NCBI RefSeq assembly: GCF_000425625.1
Contig: NZ_AUDU01000044.1
Span: 1 to 64,000, forward strand
From: Stutzerimonas azotifigens DSM 17556
GTDB taxonomy: Bacteria; Pseudomonadota; Gammaproteobacteria; Pseudomonadales; Pseudomonadaceae
DNA: 64,000 bases
Direction: 5' to 3'
The notes below the pieces were generated by a model. The model did no database searches, was not told where the DNA came from, and saw only the letters and a list, made by a program, of their open reading frames with translations. The position numbers and the translations under genes are program-made. Below are positions 30,891-39,289 of this stretch, one piece after another (the stretch's first letter is position 1; the number at the start of each line of letters is the position of its first letter).

Positions 30891-32354
30891 TCAGTACAGC
30901 AGGCGGGTGAAGATTCGCGTGGCCATCAGGCCGAGCGGCGTATGGTGGTCGGCCGGCGAGAGCAGCGGCAGCAGCCGGCGCATCTTTTCCGGGCGCGTCG
31001 GCAGCGCGGCCAGTTCGCGTTCGAACTGGCGCAGCTCCGCGTCGAAGTCGCTCTGCGGGCGTGGCAGGCGCTCGGCGGTCGTGGGCGCGCGGCGGCCGCG
31101 ATTGTCCAGCAGCCGACGGCGGCCCTGGAAGGCCGACGGGCGCTGCGGCAGCGGCGCGCCGCGCAGGGCGGCGCCGTCCGCCTCGGGCGCGGGCGCCCAG
31201 TCGCCGGCGATCCAGTCGTGGATCAGCTGCTGCTCGTGGGCGCTGAACACGCCGAACATTTCCGCCTGCTCGCCCTGGATCAGCTGCCAGAAACGGCTCT
31301 CCTGCGGATCGCGGTGACGCCTGATCCAGCCGCGCTGCTCCAGCGTGGCGAGGAACTCGGGTAGCAGCGCCGGGTCGGCCAGCCACTGGTTGACCGTCCT
31401 GCCGGCGAAACGGATGTAGTCGGAATGAACGAACCGGCCGACCGCGCGCTTGCGCTCGAGCACGCGCAGCACCTCCTGCTCCGGGTCGAAGCCGGCGATC
31501 ACCGACAGGGTGCTGGCGCCCAGCTCGTTGAGTCGGTAGCCGGCCTTCACCCGGCGGTAGAACTCGGCGCGGTCGCCGACCTGCGGCCAGGCCGCCTCCA
31601 GCGCCTGCACGGCCTTCTTCGCATGGCCGGTGTCGGCGTTGTCGACGGTGACATGCAGGGTGAAGTAGTAGGGGTCGATGCCCAGTTCGGTCAGCTCGTA
31701 GCTGCTGATCAGCAGGTGCAGCGGCAGCTGCTCGTAGCCGAGGTTGTAGCCGATCAGCTCCGGCAGGAAGCGCTCGGCCTGGTGCGCCAGGGCCAGCTGG
31801 ACGGCCCCCTGGACGAAGTGTTCGTCGTCCAGCGATTGCCAGTCCTCGCAGCCGTGCGCCGCCAGCAGCCGGCGGTAGAGCACCACGTGGTTCTTTTCCG
31901 GGATGCCCTCGCCGAGCTCTTCGAGGTAGGTCTGGATCAGCCCGCCGAAGCGCGGGTCGTCCCAGCGCTGCAGCAGGCCGTAGAGCCAGGCGCCGTCGAC
32001 CAGCTTGGTCGGCGCCACGCCCTGGAGGAAATGCAGCGCGTGCGCGCGGCTGCCGAAGTAGCGGCGCGGCGCCCCGGCCCGCCGCGCCTCGAGATAGGCC
32101 TGGTACTGCCGGCCGACCTCGGCGGTGTGCGCCATCGCCCAGTCGGCCAGCGCCGCCGGGTCGTCGGGCAGGTCGCAGGGCAGGCTGGCGGCGGCGTCCA
32201 GCCGGGTTTCCAGATAATCCGCGGCGCGGGCGAGGCCGGAGGCATCGGGCGCGGCGGCGTTCAGGGCGAAATACAAGGCCTTCGAGGGTTCCTCGGTGGC
32301 CGGCACGGCGGGCTGCGAGCGTAGCGGCAGGCTGCTGGCTGAGGTCAACTGCAT
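30891..32354 (-). CDS. Iron-containing redox enzyme (heme-oxygenase-like diiron oxidase, HDO)
   Basis: The 487-residue protein has a central domain (about 90-260) matching the iron-containing redox enzyme family. Candidate metal ligands are E146/E149 and H156 in Y-L-E-E-L-G-E-G-x5-H, E223, and H234, D238 and H244 in F-T-L-H-V-T-V-D-N-A-D-T-G-H. Characterised HDO enzymes (UndA, SznF, BesC types) use O2 to cleave or oxidise amino-acid-like compounds. This one is longer than usual, with about 240 extra C-terminal residues of unassigned function. ATG 32354 was preferred to an in-frame TTG at 32369. It is paired with the downstream methyltransferase. Confidence 0.75.
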   Translation of the reverse strand: MQLTSASSLPLRSQPAVPATEEPSKALYFALNAAAPDASGLARAADYLETRLDAAASLPCDLPDDPAALADWAMAHTAEVGRQYQAYLEARRAGAPRRYFGSRAHALHFLQGVAPTKLVDGAWLYGLLQRWDDPRFGGLIQTYLEELGEGIPEKNHVVLYRRLLAAHGCEDWQSLDDEHFVQGAVQLALAHQAERFLPELIGYNLGYEQLPLHLLISSYELTELGIDPYYFTLHVTVDNADTGHAKKAVQALEAAWPQVGDRAEFYRRVKAGYRLNELGASTLSVIAGFDPEQEVLRVLERKRAVGRFVHSDYIRFAGRTVNQWLADPALLPEFLATLEQRGWIRRHRDPQESRFWQLIQGEQAEMFGVFSAHEQQLIHDWIAGDWAPAPEADGAALRGAPLPQRPSAFQGRRRLLDNRGRRAPTTAERLPRPQSDFDAELRQFERELAALPTRPEKMRRLLPLLSPADHHTPLGLMATRIFTRLLY

Positions 32355-32526
32355 GGTCGTTTCTTTCAAGGCGGCATGGCAGGCCGGTATTCATTCGGCC
32401 CCGGACGGCCTGGATTAGTTCTTCCACCCGTCGGCGCCCCGCCGGTCGACTGGCGGGCGGTACGGCGCAACTTCGTGCGGGCGCGGCGTTTCCTACCTGC
32501 ATCCCTATCGAGCAGGAGGACGACCG

Positions 32527-32712
32527 ATGAAAGAACAGAACCGCGATCCGGAGCGGGATGCCGAGGGGCTTCCCTCCCGCCGGCCAAGCAACGGCGAGGT
32601 CGCCGGCGGCAGCCGCGACGACGCCCCGGGCGGCGCCTACAACGTGCCCGAGGAAATGATCGAGGAGGTCGGCGACGAGGAGGCCGAACGCGACCGCCCG
32701 GGCAAGCCCTAG
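32527..32712 (+). CDS. Small acidic hydrophilic protein
   Basis: The 61-residue protein contains almost no hydrophobic residues and is rich in Glu, Asp, Arg, Gly and Pro, so it is probably disordered. The start has AGGAGGACGACCG ahead of it, a strong ribosome site that supports real translation. It is divergent from the HDO gene and ends just before a repeat array. I do not recognise a family; small hydrophilic stress-type proteins of this composition are common in Pseudomonas. Confidence 0.6.
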   Translation: MKEQNRDPERDAEGLPSRRPSNGEVAGGSRDDAPGGAYNVPEEMIEEVGDEEAERDRPGKP

Positions 32713-32721
32713 GCGCGCGTT

Positions 32722-33230
32722 CCCTCATCCGGCCCTGCGGGCCACCTTCTCCCGCAGGGAGAAGGGAAAGGCGCTCGACCGCACGCACCTGCACGGCGCG
32801 TCCTGTTCCCTGCGGGAGGCGCGCCCTCGCGGCGACAGGGCAGAAGAACTCGCCCGGAGGTCGGGCCTCCCACAGGAAATCTCCCGGCCGGCAGAAAGTG
32901 CCATGCGCACCGGGGCGGCGGGAAGAACCTGGCCAGGCCTCCCTCATCCGGCCCTGAGGGCCACCTTCTCCCGGGGGAGAAGGGAAAGGCGCGCGGCCCG
33001 CCGTGGGAGCGGTCTCGACCGCGCACGCACCTGCACGGCGCGTCCTGTTTCCTGTGGGAGGCGCGCCCTCGCGGCGACAGGGCAGAAGAACTCGCCCCGA
33101 GGTCGGGGCGTCCCACAGGAAATCGCCCGGCCGGCAGAAAGTGCCATGCGCACCGGGGCGGCGGGAAGAACCTGGCCAGGCCTCCCTCATCCGGCCCTGC
33201 GGGCCACCTTCTCCCAAGGGAGAAGGGAGA
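32722..33230. repeat. Palindromic repeat array with ~242-bp direct duplication
   Basis: No gene is supported. Two direct copies of a composite unit (roughly 32722-32965 and 32966-33207) match nearly base for base from GCACGGCGCGTCCTGTT (32791 and 33033) through AGAAAGTGCCATGCGCACCG to CCTGGCCAGG. Each contains a CCCTCATCCGGCCCTG element and the CGCCCTCGCGGCGACAGGGC block. A third CCCTCATCC element closes the array at 33184-33230. The offset is 242-243 bp. Confidence 0.85.
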
Positions 33231-33239
33231 GATGCGCAG

Positions 33240-34430
33240 CTACCGGCGCGCCACTTCGCCCTTGTCCAGCGCGGCAGGCGGTGCGACGAACAGCAGGTGC
33301 GACGGCCGGCTGACCGCCAGGCGCCCGACCGTCTCGCCGAGCCGGCCACTGTCCGGGTCGCGGGCGATGACGACCACCTCGTCGCTGAGCTGGTTGGCCA
33401 CCAGCAGGTGCCGGCCGTCCGGTGCCAGGGCGAATTCGCGCGGCTCCTGGCCCTCGGCCGGGCGCCGCTGGATCTCGCGCAGGCTGCCGTCCGCCTCGAT
33501 GGCGAAGGCCAGGATGCGCCTGGCGTCGCCGCGGTCGGTGACGTAGAGGAAGCGACCGTCGGCCGACAGGTGCGGCGCCGTCGAGCCGCCCTTTTCCGCC
33601 CCGCGCAGGTCCACCGTCTGGCGCTCGGTGAGCACGCCCTCGGCGTGGTCGAAGCGCACCAGCTGCGAAGCCATCTCCAGGGTCAGGTAGGCCTGCTTGC
33701 CGTCGGCGCTGAAGGCCATGTGCCGTGGGCCGCTGCCTGGCGGCAATTCGATCGAGGCCGGCGAGACCGGGCTCAGCGGGCGCTCCGCGTTGCCCGGGTC
33801 GTAGCGGTAGGCGAACACCCGGTCGGCGCCCAGGTCGCTGGCGAAGACGAAGCGCCCGTCCGGCGACACCACCGCCGAATGCACATGCGACGACAGCTGG
33901 CGCTCCGGGTCGGCGCGGCTGGCCTGGTAGCTGCTCAGCTGGGTGACCGGCGAGAGCCGGCCGTCGCTGCCCACCGGGATCACCGCCAGGCTGCCGTCCG
34001 GGCCGCCGCCGGCCGAGTAGTTGGCGACGAACAGGTAGCGGCCGTCGTGGCTCAGGCTGGCGTGGGTGGGATGGTCGCCGAGTGTCTGCACGCGGTCGAT
34101 CGGAGTCAGCTCGCCGCTCGCGGGGTCGCGCGCGAAGCTGCTCACCCGGCCGATAGGGTCGGGGTCGCCGGCGCCGTTCTCGTTGACCGCGAACAGGCGC
34201 TCGCCGCTCGGATCCAGCACCAGCCAGGAGGGATTGTGACTGCGCACCACCTGCAGCGACTCGGGGTCGATCCGCCCGCTGCCGGGCTCGAAGCGGTAGC
34301 GGTAGATGCCCTCGCTGCCGTCGCCGGTGTAGGTACCGATCAGCAGTTCGTGCATGGGGGCTCCGAGTGCGCCGGCGGCGCCGAGCAGCAGCCCGGCGGC
34401 CAGCACGCCGAGACGCGCCGGGTTGGACAT
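33240..34430 (-). CDS. Exported lactonase-family beta-propeller
   Basis: The 396-residue protein has a signal peptide (about 1-23) and a seven-bladed lactonase fold (6-phosphogluconolactonase/YkgB-like, PF10282). It shows the repeated S-x-D-G-R-x-L-x-V/Y-V-x-N/D pattern in each blade, and H-P-T-H-A-S-L-S and R-H-M-A-F-S family segments. Its export and its place 16 bp after the glucose dehydrogenase gene suggest that it hydrolyses glucono-delta-lactone in the periplasm, although the family also contains members of unknown activity. Confidence 0.87.
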   Translation of the reverse strand: MSNPARLGVLAAGLLLGAAGALGAPMHELLIGTYTGDGSEGIYRYRFEPGSGRIDPESLQVVRSHNPSWLVLDPSGERLFAVNENGAGDPDPIGRVSSFARDPASGELTPIDRVQTLGDHPTHASLSHDGRYLFVANYSAGGGPDGSLAVIPVGSDGRLSPVTQLSSYQASRADPERQLSSHVHSAVVSPDGRFVFASDLGADRVFAYRYDPGNAERPLSPVSPASIELPPGSGPRHMAFSADGKQAYLTLEMASQLVRFDHAEGVLTERQTVDLRGAEKGGSTAPHLSADGRFLYVTDRGDARRILAFAIEADGSLREIQRRPAEGQEPREFALAPDGRHLLVANQLSDEVVVIARDPDSGRLGETVGRLAVSRPSHLLFVAPPAALDKGEVARR

Positions 34431-34446
34431 GCCGTGTTCCTCCGTG

Positions 34447-36855
34447 TCATTGCGTGTCGTCCGGCAGGGCGAAGGCCAGCACGTAGTCGCCCTGCCGGGT
34501 GCCCAGCGAGCCGTGCCCGCCGGCCATCACCAGCACGTACTGACGGCCGTCGGCGCCGGTGTAGGTCATCGGCGTGGTCTGCCCGCCGGCCGGCAGGCGG
34601 CCCTTCCACAGTTCCTCGCCGGTGTTCAGGTCGTAGGCGCGCAGGTACTGGTCGAGGGTGCCGGAGAGAAAGCCCACGCCGCCGGCGGTGGTGATGGTAC
34701 CGCCGAGGCTCGGCACGCCCATCTCGATCGGCAGCGGGATCGGCGAGCTGTCGCGGATGGTGCCGTTCCTGCGCTTGTAGATCAGCTCGCCGGTGGTCAG
34801 GTCGGCGGCGGCGACGTAGCCCCAGGCCGGCGCCTGGCAGGGCAGCCCGAGCGGCGACAGCAGCGGCTGCAGGATCACCCCGAAGGGCGCGCCCTTGTTC
34901 GGCTGCACGCCTTCGGTTTCGCTGATGCGCTGGCCCTCGCCGACCTGGTCGCTGGGCACCAGCTGCGAGGTGAAGGCCATGTAGCTGGGGTTCATGAAGA
35001 CGATCTGGCGCGCCGGGTCGATGGACACGCCGCCCCAGTCGAATACCCCGAAGTTGCCCGGGTTGACCAGCGAGCCCTGTTCCGAGGGCGGGGTGTAGAT
35101 GCCGTCGTAGCGCAGCGACTTGAAGGTGATCCGGCACAGCAGCTGGTCGAAGGGCGTGACGCCCCACATGTCGGTTTCCTGCATCAGCGGCGGCTGCAGG
35201 TCGAGCCTGGAAAACGGCTGGGTCGGCGCGGTCCAGTCGCCTTCGGCGGCGCCCTGCGGCACCGGGCGTTCCTCCACCGGCAGGATCGGCTCGCCGGTGC
35301 GGCGGTCGAGCACGTAGACGCTGCCCTGCTTGGTCGAGGCCACCAGCGCCGGACGCGGGCCCTGCGGGGTCTGGATGTCGGTCAGGCTCGGCTGGCCGCC
35401 GACGTCCATGTCCCAGAGGTCGTGGTGGGTAGTCTGGAACACCCAGCGCACCTGCCCGGTGGCGATGTCCAGCGCGGTGATGCCAGCGCTGTAGCGCTCC
35501 ATCGCCGGGGTGCGGTGGCCGCCCCACTGGTCGGGCGTGGCGTTGCCCATCGGTAGGTAGATCAGCCCGAGGTCCTCGTCGACGCTCATCACCGACCACA
35601 TGTTCGGCGAGTTGCGCGTGTAGGTCTGGCCCTCCGGCAGCGGTTCGGTCTGCTCCGGGTTGCCGCTGTCCCAGTTCCACACCAGTTCGCCGCTGCGCAC
35701 GTCGTAGGCGCGGATGACGCCGGAGGGCTCGTCCAGCGAGACGTTGTCGGTGACGTGCCCGCCGATGATCACCAGGTCGCGGGTCACCGAGGGCGGTGAG
35801 GTGGAGTAGTAGCCGCCGGGGTTGAAGTCGCCGATGCCGGTGGCCAGGTCCACCGAGCCGCTCTGGCCGAAGCGCGGGCAGGGCTTGCCGGTGTCGGCGT
35901 TCAGGGCGATCAGCCGGGTGTCGGCGGTGGGCAGGAACAGGCGCTTGGTGCAGGCGCCCTCGGGCAGGTCCGGGCCGCTTGGGGCGGGCGCGCCGTAGGC
36001 GGCCTCGTCGTGATAGGCGACGCCGCGGCAGGTCATGTGCGCCCAGCCCTTGAAGCTCTCGGCGTGCTGCGTGCTGAGCTTGGGATCGAAGCGCCAGATC
36101 TCCTTGCCGGTGTCCGGGTCCAGGGCGATCACCTGGCTGTGCGGGGTGCACACGTAGAGCATGCCGTTGACCTTCAGCGGCGTGTTCTCCGCGGTGGTTT
36201 CCTGCGGGTCGTCGGGACCGGGGATGTCGCCGGTGCGGTAGCTCCAGGCCAGTTCCAGCCGCTCGGCGTTGTCCGGGGTGATCTGGTCGAGCGGCGAATA
36301 GCGCTGGCCGAAGGCGGTGCGCCCGTAGGACGGCCAGTCGCCCGGGTCGGCCTGGGGGGCCGGGTTGTCGATCGGCGCCGGCGCGCGGCTCAGCTCGCCG
36401 TCGATCTCGCCGCGCGGCGGCATGACCAGGCTGGCCAGCGCGATCACCCCGGCGGCCACCACGCCGAGCGCGGTCAGCCCGCTGCCGAGCCGTGCACGGT
36501 GCTCGCGGTCGCCCAGCGGGTGGCGCAGCCAGGGCAGCAGCAGGACGATGCCGATGGCGAACCACAGCGCCAGGCGCGGCACCAGCTGCCACCAGTCCAG
36601 GCCCGCCTCCCACAGCGCCCAGGCCGTGCTGCCGAGCAGGAACAGCCCGTAGACCAGCAGCGCCGACGACTTGCCGAGCACCAGCAGCAGGCCCGCCAGG
36701 CCGAGCACCAGGCCGCCGATCAGGTAATAGGGCGAGCCGCCGAGCGTCAGCAGGCGGACGCCGCCGAAGGACATGGCCAGCGCGGCCAGGATCAGTAGCA
36801 GGCCGAGGAGCGTGGGCAGCAGGCGGGAGCGGGGCGAGGGGCCGTGGGCCGTCAT
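34447..36855 (-). CDS. gcd: Membrane-bound PQQ-dependent glucose dehydrogenase
   Basis: The 802-residue quinoprotein has five N-terminal membrane helices (within residues 10-140) and then the eight-bladed PQQ propeller. Signatures include W-P-S-Y-G-R-T-A-F-G-Q-R-Y-S-P-L near 170, the T-A-E-N-T-P-L-K-V block, and G-V-x-T-x-x-G-V-G-F-L-S-G-T-x-D-x-Y-L-R-A-Y near the C-terminus. It oxidises glucose to gluconolactone on the periplasmic side and feeds electrons to ubiquinone. Quinate/shikimate dehydrogenases are close relatives, but the length and the lactonase partner favour glucose. PQQ synthesis genes are not in the window. Confidence 0.92.
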   Translation of the reverse strand: MTAHGPSPRSRLLPTLLGLLLILAALAMSFGGVRLLTLGGSPYYLIGGLVLGLAGLLLVLGKSSALLVYGLFLLGSTAWALWEAGLDWWQLVPRLALWFAIGIVLLLPWLRHPLGDREHRARLGSGLTALGVVAAGVIALASLVMPPRGEIDGELSRAPAPIDNPAPQADPGDWPSYGRTAFGQRYSPLDQITPDNAERLELAWSYRTGDIPGPDDPQETTAENTPLKVNGMLYVCTPHSQVIALDPDTGKEIWRFDPKLSTQHAESFKGWAHMTCRGVAYHDEAAYGAPAPSGPDLPEGACTKRLFLPTADTRLIALNADTGKPCPRFGQSGSVDLATGIGDFNPGGYYSTSPPSVTRDLVIIGGHVTDNVSLDEPSGVIRAYDVRSGELVWNWDSGNPEQTEPLPEGQTYTRNSPNMWSVMSVDEDLGLIYLPMGNATPDQWGGHRTPAMERYSAGITALDIATGQVRWVFQTTHHDLWDMDVGGQPSLTDIQTPQGPRPALVASTKQGSVYVLDRRTGEPILPVEERPVPQGAAEGDWTAPTQPFSRLDLQPPLMQETDMWGVTPFDQLLCRITFKSLRYDGIYTPPSEQGSLVNPGNFGVFDWGGVSIDPARQIVFMNPSYMAFTSQLVPSDQVGEGQRISETEGVQPNKGAPFGVILQPLLSPLGLPCQAPAWGYVAAADLTTGELIYKRRNGTIRDSSPIPLPIEMGVPSLGGTITTAGGVGFLSGTLDQYLRAYDLNTGEELWKGRLPAGGQTTPMTYTGADGRQYVLVMAGGHGSLGTRQGDYVLAFALPDDTQ

Positions 36856-37036
36856 GGTGGTCTCCGGGCGGGTTGTATCGCGGTGTTACCGGATGGTCGA
36901 TCCTGCCGGCGACGGATGGTTCCCGCACGCGTCTGCCGGTGATCGACCGGAGCCGCCCGCCGAAAAAATTCGCCGGGGGCTGTCGATTCGGCCCGCTGCC
37001 GGACGACCAGTTCACAGGACATCGCCGGAGCCGCCC

Positions 37037-37411
37037 GTGAAATACCTCTGCCTCGTCTATCTCGAGCCCGATGCGCTCGAGACGCTTCCCGCCGAACGGC
37101 GCCGTGCGCTGTTCGACGAGGCGGCCGAGCATCTCGCCCGGCTCGGCGAACGCGACCGGTTGCTGGTCGCCGAGTCGCTGCAGCCGGCCGCCGACGCCCT
37201 GCGCCTGTGCCGGCGCGGCGGCCGGCTGCGGCTGGAGGCGCTCGTCGGCACGGCACCGGTGCAGGCCTTCTGCCTGCTGGAGGCGCGCGACCTCAACGAG
37301 GCCGTGCTGCTGGCCAGCGGGCTGCCGCAGGGGCGCCTCGGCTGTATCGAGGTACGGCCGGTCGGCGCCCTGTCCGCCTCACCCCAACCACCCGAGAGGA
37401 CCGCACCATGA
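37037..37411 (+). CDS. YCII-family protein
   Basis: The 124-residue product begins with the K-Y-L-C-L-V-Y opening strand of YCII/DGPF proteins and is rich in Ala, Leu and Arg. GTG 37037 was chosen because GGAG lies 7 bases upstream and the domain starts immediately. DGPF-type YCII proteins usually sit beside ECF42-type sigma factors; here the sigma gene is 5 kb away (42182) with another YCII gene. The stop overlaps the next start (ATGA). Confidence 0.8.
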   Translation: MKYLCLVYLEPDALETLPAERRRALFDEAAEHLARLGERDRLLVAESLQPAADALRLCRRGGRLRLEALVGTAPVQAFCLLEARDLNEAVLLASGLPQGRLGCIEVRPVGALSASPQPPERTAP

Positions 37412-37851
37412 ACATCGCCGAACACCGCCTGGCCGACGAACAGCGCATCCGCCAGCTCTGCGAAGACTTCGCCACCGCCGCCAACGGCAAGGACCTGGAG
37501 ACCGTCATGCGCCAGTACGGCAGCGAGCTGGTCGCCTTCGACTGCATCGGCCCGGTCCGTTTCACCGACCTGGCCAGCTACCGCCGTCACTGGGAGGCCT
37601 GCTTCGAAATGTGCCAGGGCGGCTTCTTCCGCATGCAGGACCTGCAGGTGCAGGCCGGCGAGGAGGTCGCCTTCTGCCACTTCATCGCCGAATGCGGGGG
37701 GGCCAACGAGCAGGGCGAGATCCAGACCGGCTGGATGCGCGGCACCCGCTGCCTGCGCAAGGAAGCCGGCGACTGGAAGGTGGTGCACGAGCACTGCTCG
37801 ATGCCCTTCGACATGCAGAGCATGCAGGTCGATTTTTCCCAGAAGCCCTGA
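37408..37851 (+). CDS. SnoaL-like / DUF4440 nuclear-transport-factor-2 fold protein
   Basis: The 147-residue protein with an NTF2-like fold starts with a helix containing I-R-Q-L-C-E-D-F-A-T-A-A-N-G-K-D and ends in W-K-V-V-H-E-H-C-S-M-P-F, the pattern of SnoaL/ketosteroid-isomerase-like proteins. It is coupled by a 4-bp overlap to the YCII gene. Such small proteins bind or isomerise small molecules, and several are part of ECF sigma regulons. No catalytic assignment is possible. Confidence 0.83.
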   Translation: MNIAEHRLADEQRIRQLCEDFATAANGKDLETVMRQYGSELVAFDCIGPVRFTDLASYRRHWEACFEMCQGGFFRMQDLQVQAGEEVAFCHFIAECGGANEQGEIQTGWMRGTRCLRKEAGDWKVVHEHCSMPFDMQSMQVDFSQKP

Positions 37852-37943
37852 TGCAAGGCGGGTGGCGGGTTGCCGCTGCGGCGGATCACGCCACCGGTCA
37901 GCGCTTCGGCAGGTCGCGCCTGGCGGCGCGATCCGCCGGCTGC

Positions 37944-38165
37944 TCAGCCGCGATCGAGCGGCCCGGGCGTGCCGCGCAGCAGCGCCTTGCCGGCCGGCGC
38001 ACGGCTCGCCCGGCAGCGCGCCAGTCCGTGCAGCCCGATCAGCGTCGGCAGGCCCAGGGCCAGCCAGCTCAACCAGTCGCCGAGGCCCTCGGAGACCAGT
38101 CCGGCGATCAGTCCCAGGGTCGAGGTCAGGGCGATGACCGCCGGCCACAGCCAGATGCGCATCAT
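37944..38165 (-). CDS. Small two-helix membrane protein
   Basis: A 73-residue protein with two membrane helices (about 4-22 and 27-44) and a basic tail. Its start overlaps the end of the PepSY-domain gene by 4 bp (ATGA), so it is the last gene of the iron-uptake operon. Unrecognised family; small accessory membrane proteins commonly follow PepSY transporters. Confidence 0.7.
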   Translation of the reverse strand: MMRIWLWPAVIALTSTLGLIAGLVSEGLGDWLSWLALGLPTLIGLHGLARCRASRAPAGKALLRGTPGPLDRG

Positions 38166-39289
38166 GCCCGCACCTCCGTAGGACCGCGCTTGAGCCAGAG
38201 GTACAGGCCGCTGCCCAGCACGACGATGGTGAGGATGTCCAGCAGCGCCCAGAGCACCTTCAGCGGCAGGCCGCCGTAGTCGCCGAAATGCAGCGGCTCG
38301 GACAGCTGCAGGGCGGTGACGTACCACGGGCGGGCGCTGGCCTCGAGCACTTCGCCGCTGGCCGGGTCCACCAGCAGCGCCTGGGTCAGCCGGGAGGTCA
38401 GCGGCGTGTCGCCGCTGAGGATCACCGCCGCATGCTCGGGCGTCGCGCGCAGGGTGCCGGGGTAGGCGATCATCGCCACCGCCATGCCCGGCGCGGCCGC
38501 CAGCACACGATCCACCGCCGCCTGCAGCGAGCCGTCGGCGGCCGGCGCCCCGCCGGCATCGGCGCCGAGCAGCACCCGCGTCTCGCCGGCCTGCAGCGCG
38601 CGCACCTGGTCGGCCTGCCAGCTCTTGAAGATCAGATCCGCCCAGGTGTTGACCACCCCGGTGAAGCCCACCGCCAGCGCCCAGACCAGCGTGACGATGC
38701 CGAGCAGGTTGTGCAGGTCCAGCCAGCGCGTGCGCGGTGCCCGTTCGCGGCGCACTTCGGCGAAGCCCAGCTTGCGCATGAAGGGCGCGTAGAGCACCAC
38801 GCCGGAGACGATCGCCACCACCAGCAGCAGGCCCATGGCGCCGAGGAACAGCTTGCCGGGCAACCCGGCGTAGAGGTCGACGTGCAGGCGGTACATCACG
38901 CTCATGAAGCCTTCGTCGAAGTTCGGCGCGCCCACCACCTCGGCGGTGCGGGCGTCCGACATGATCAGGAGCGACTTGCTTTCATCGGTATCGACCCGGG
39001 TGTCGAGCTTGACGTACCAGAGGTCCGGCGCGTCCTCCTCGGCGAAGAAGTACAGCGGCACCAGCCCCGGGTAGGCCCGCACCGCCTCGGCGGCGACCTG
39101 GTCGACCGAGGCGCGCGGCGTGCCTTCCGGCATCGGCGGCGCCTCGATCTCGGCGCCGGTCAGGTGGTCGATCTCGTGGGAAAAGATCAGCGGTAATCCG
39201 GTCAGGCACAGCAGCAGGATGAACGCCGTGCAGACGAGGCTGGACCACTTGTGGACCCAGCCCCAGCGGCGAAGAACGGCTGGCCGCAT
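38162..39289 (-). CDS. PepSY-associated membrane protein (iron reduction/uptake)
   Basis: The 375-residue protein has four membrane helices (about 14-36, 145-168, 195-215 and 345-365) and two periplasmic regions; it opens with the W-x-x-H-K-W-S-S-L-V-C motif typical of PepSY_TM proteins. It overlaps the TonB-receptor stop by one base (TGATG). Proteins of this type next to siderophore receptors are thought to help reduce or release iron from siderophores in the periplasm. Confidence 0.85.
   Translation of the reverse strand: MRPAVLRRWGWVHKWSSLVCTAFILLLCLTGLPLIFSHEIDHLTGAEIEAPPMPEGTPRASVDQVAAEAVRAYPGLVPLYFFAEEDAPDLWYVKLDTRVDTDESKSLLIMSDARTAEVVGAPNFDEGFMSVMYRLHVDLYAGLPGKLFLGAMGLLLVVAIVSGVVLYAPFMRKLGFAEVRRERAPRTRWLDLHNLLGIVTLVWALAVGFTGVVNTWADLIFKSWQADQVRALQAGETRVLLGADAGGAPAADGSLQAAVDRVLAAAPGMAVAMIAYPGTLRATPEHAAVILSGDTPLTSRLTQALLVDPASGEVLEASARPWYVTALQLSEPLHFGDYGGLPLKVLWALLDILTIVVLGSGLYLWLKRGPTEVRA

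Noticed and set aside
32722-33230. CRISPR-like array
   Set aside because: The repeated units are long composites with internal palindromes and an offset of about 242 bp, with no regular short repeat-spacer pattern and no cas genes.
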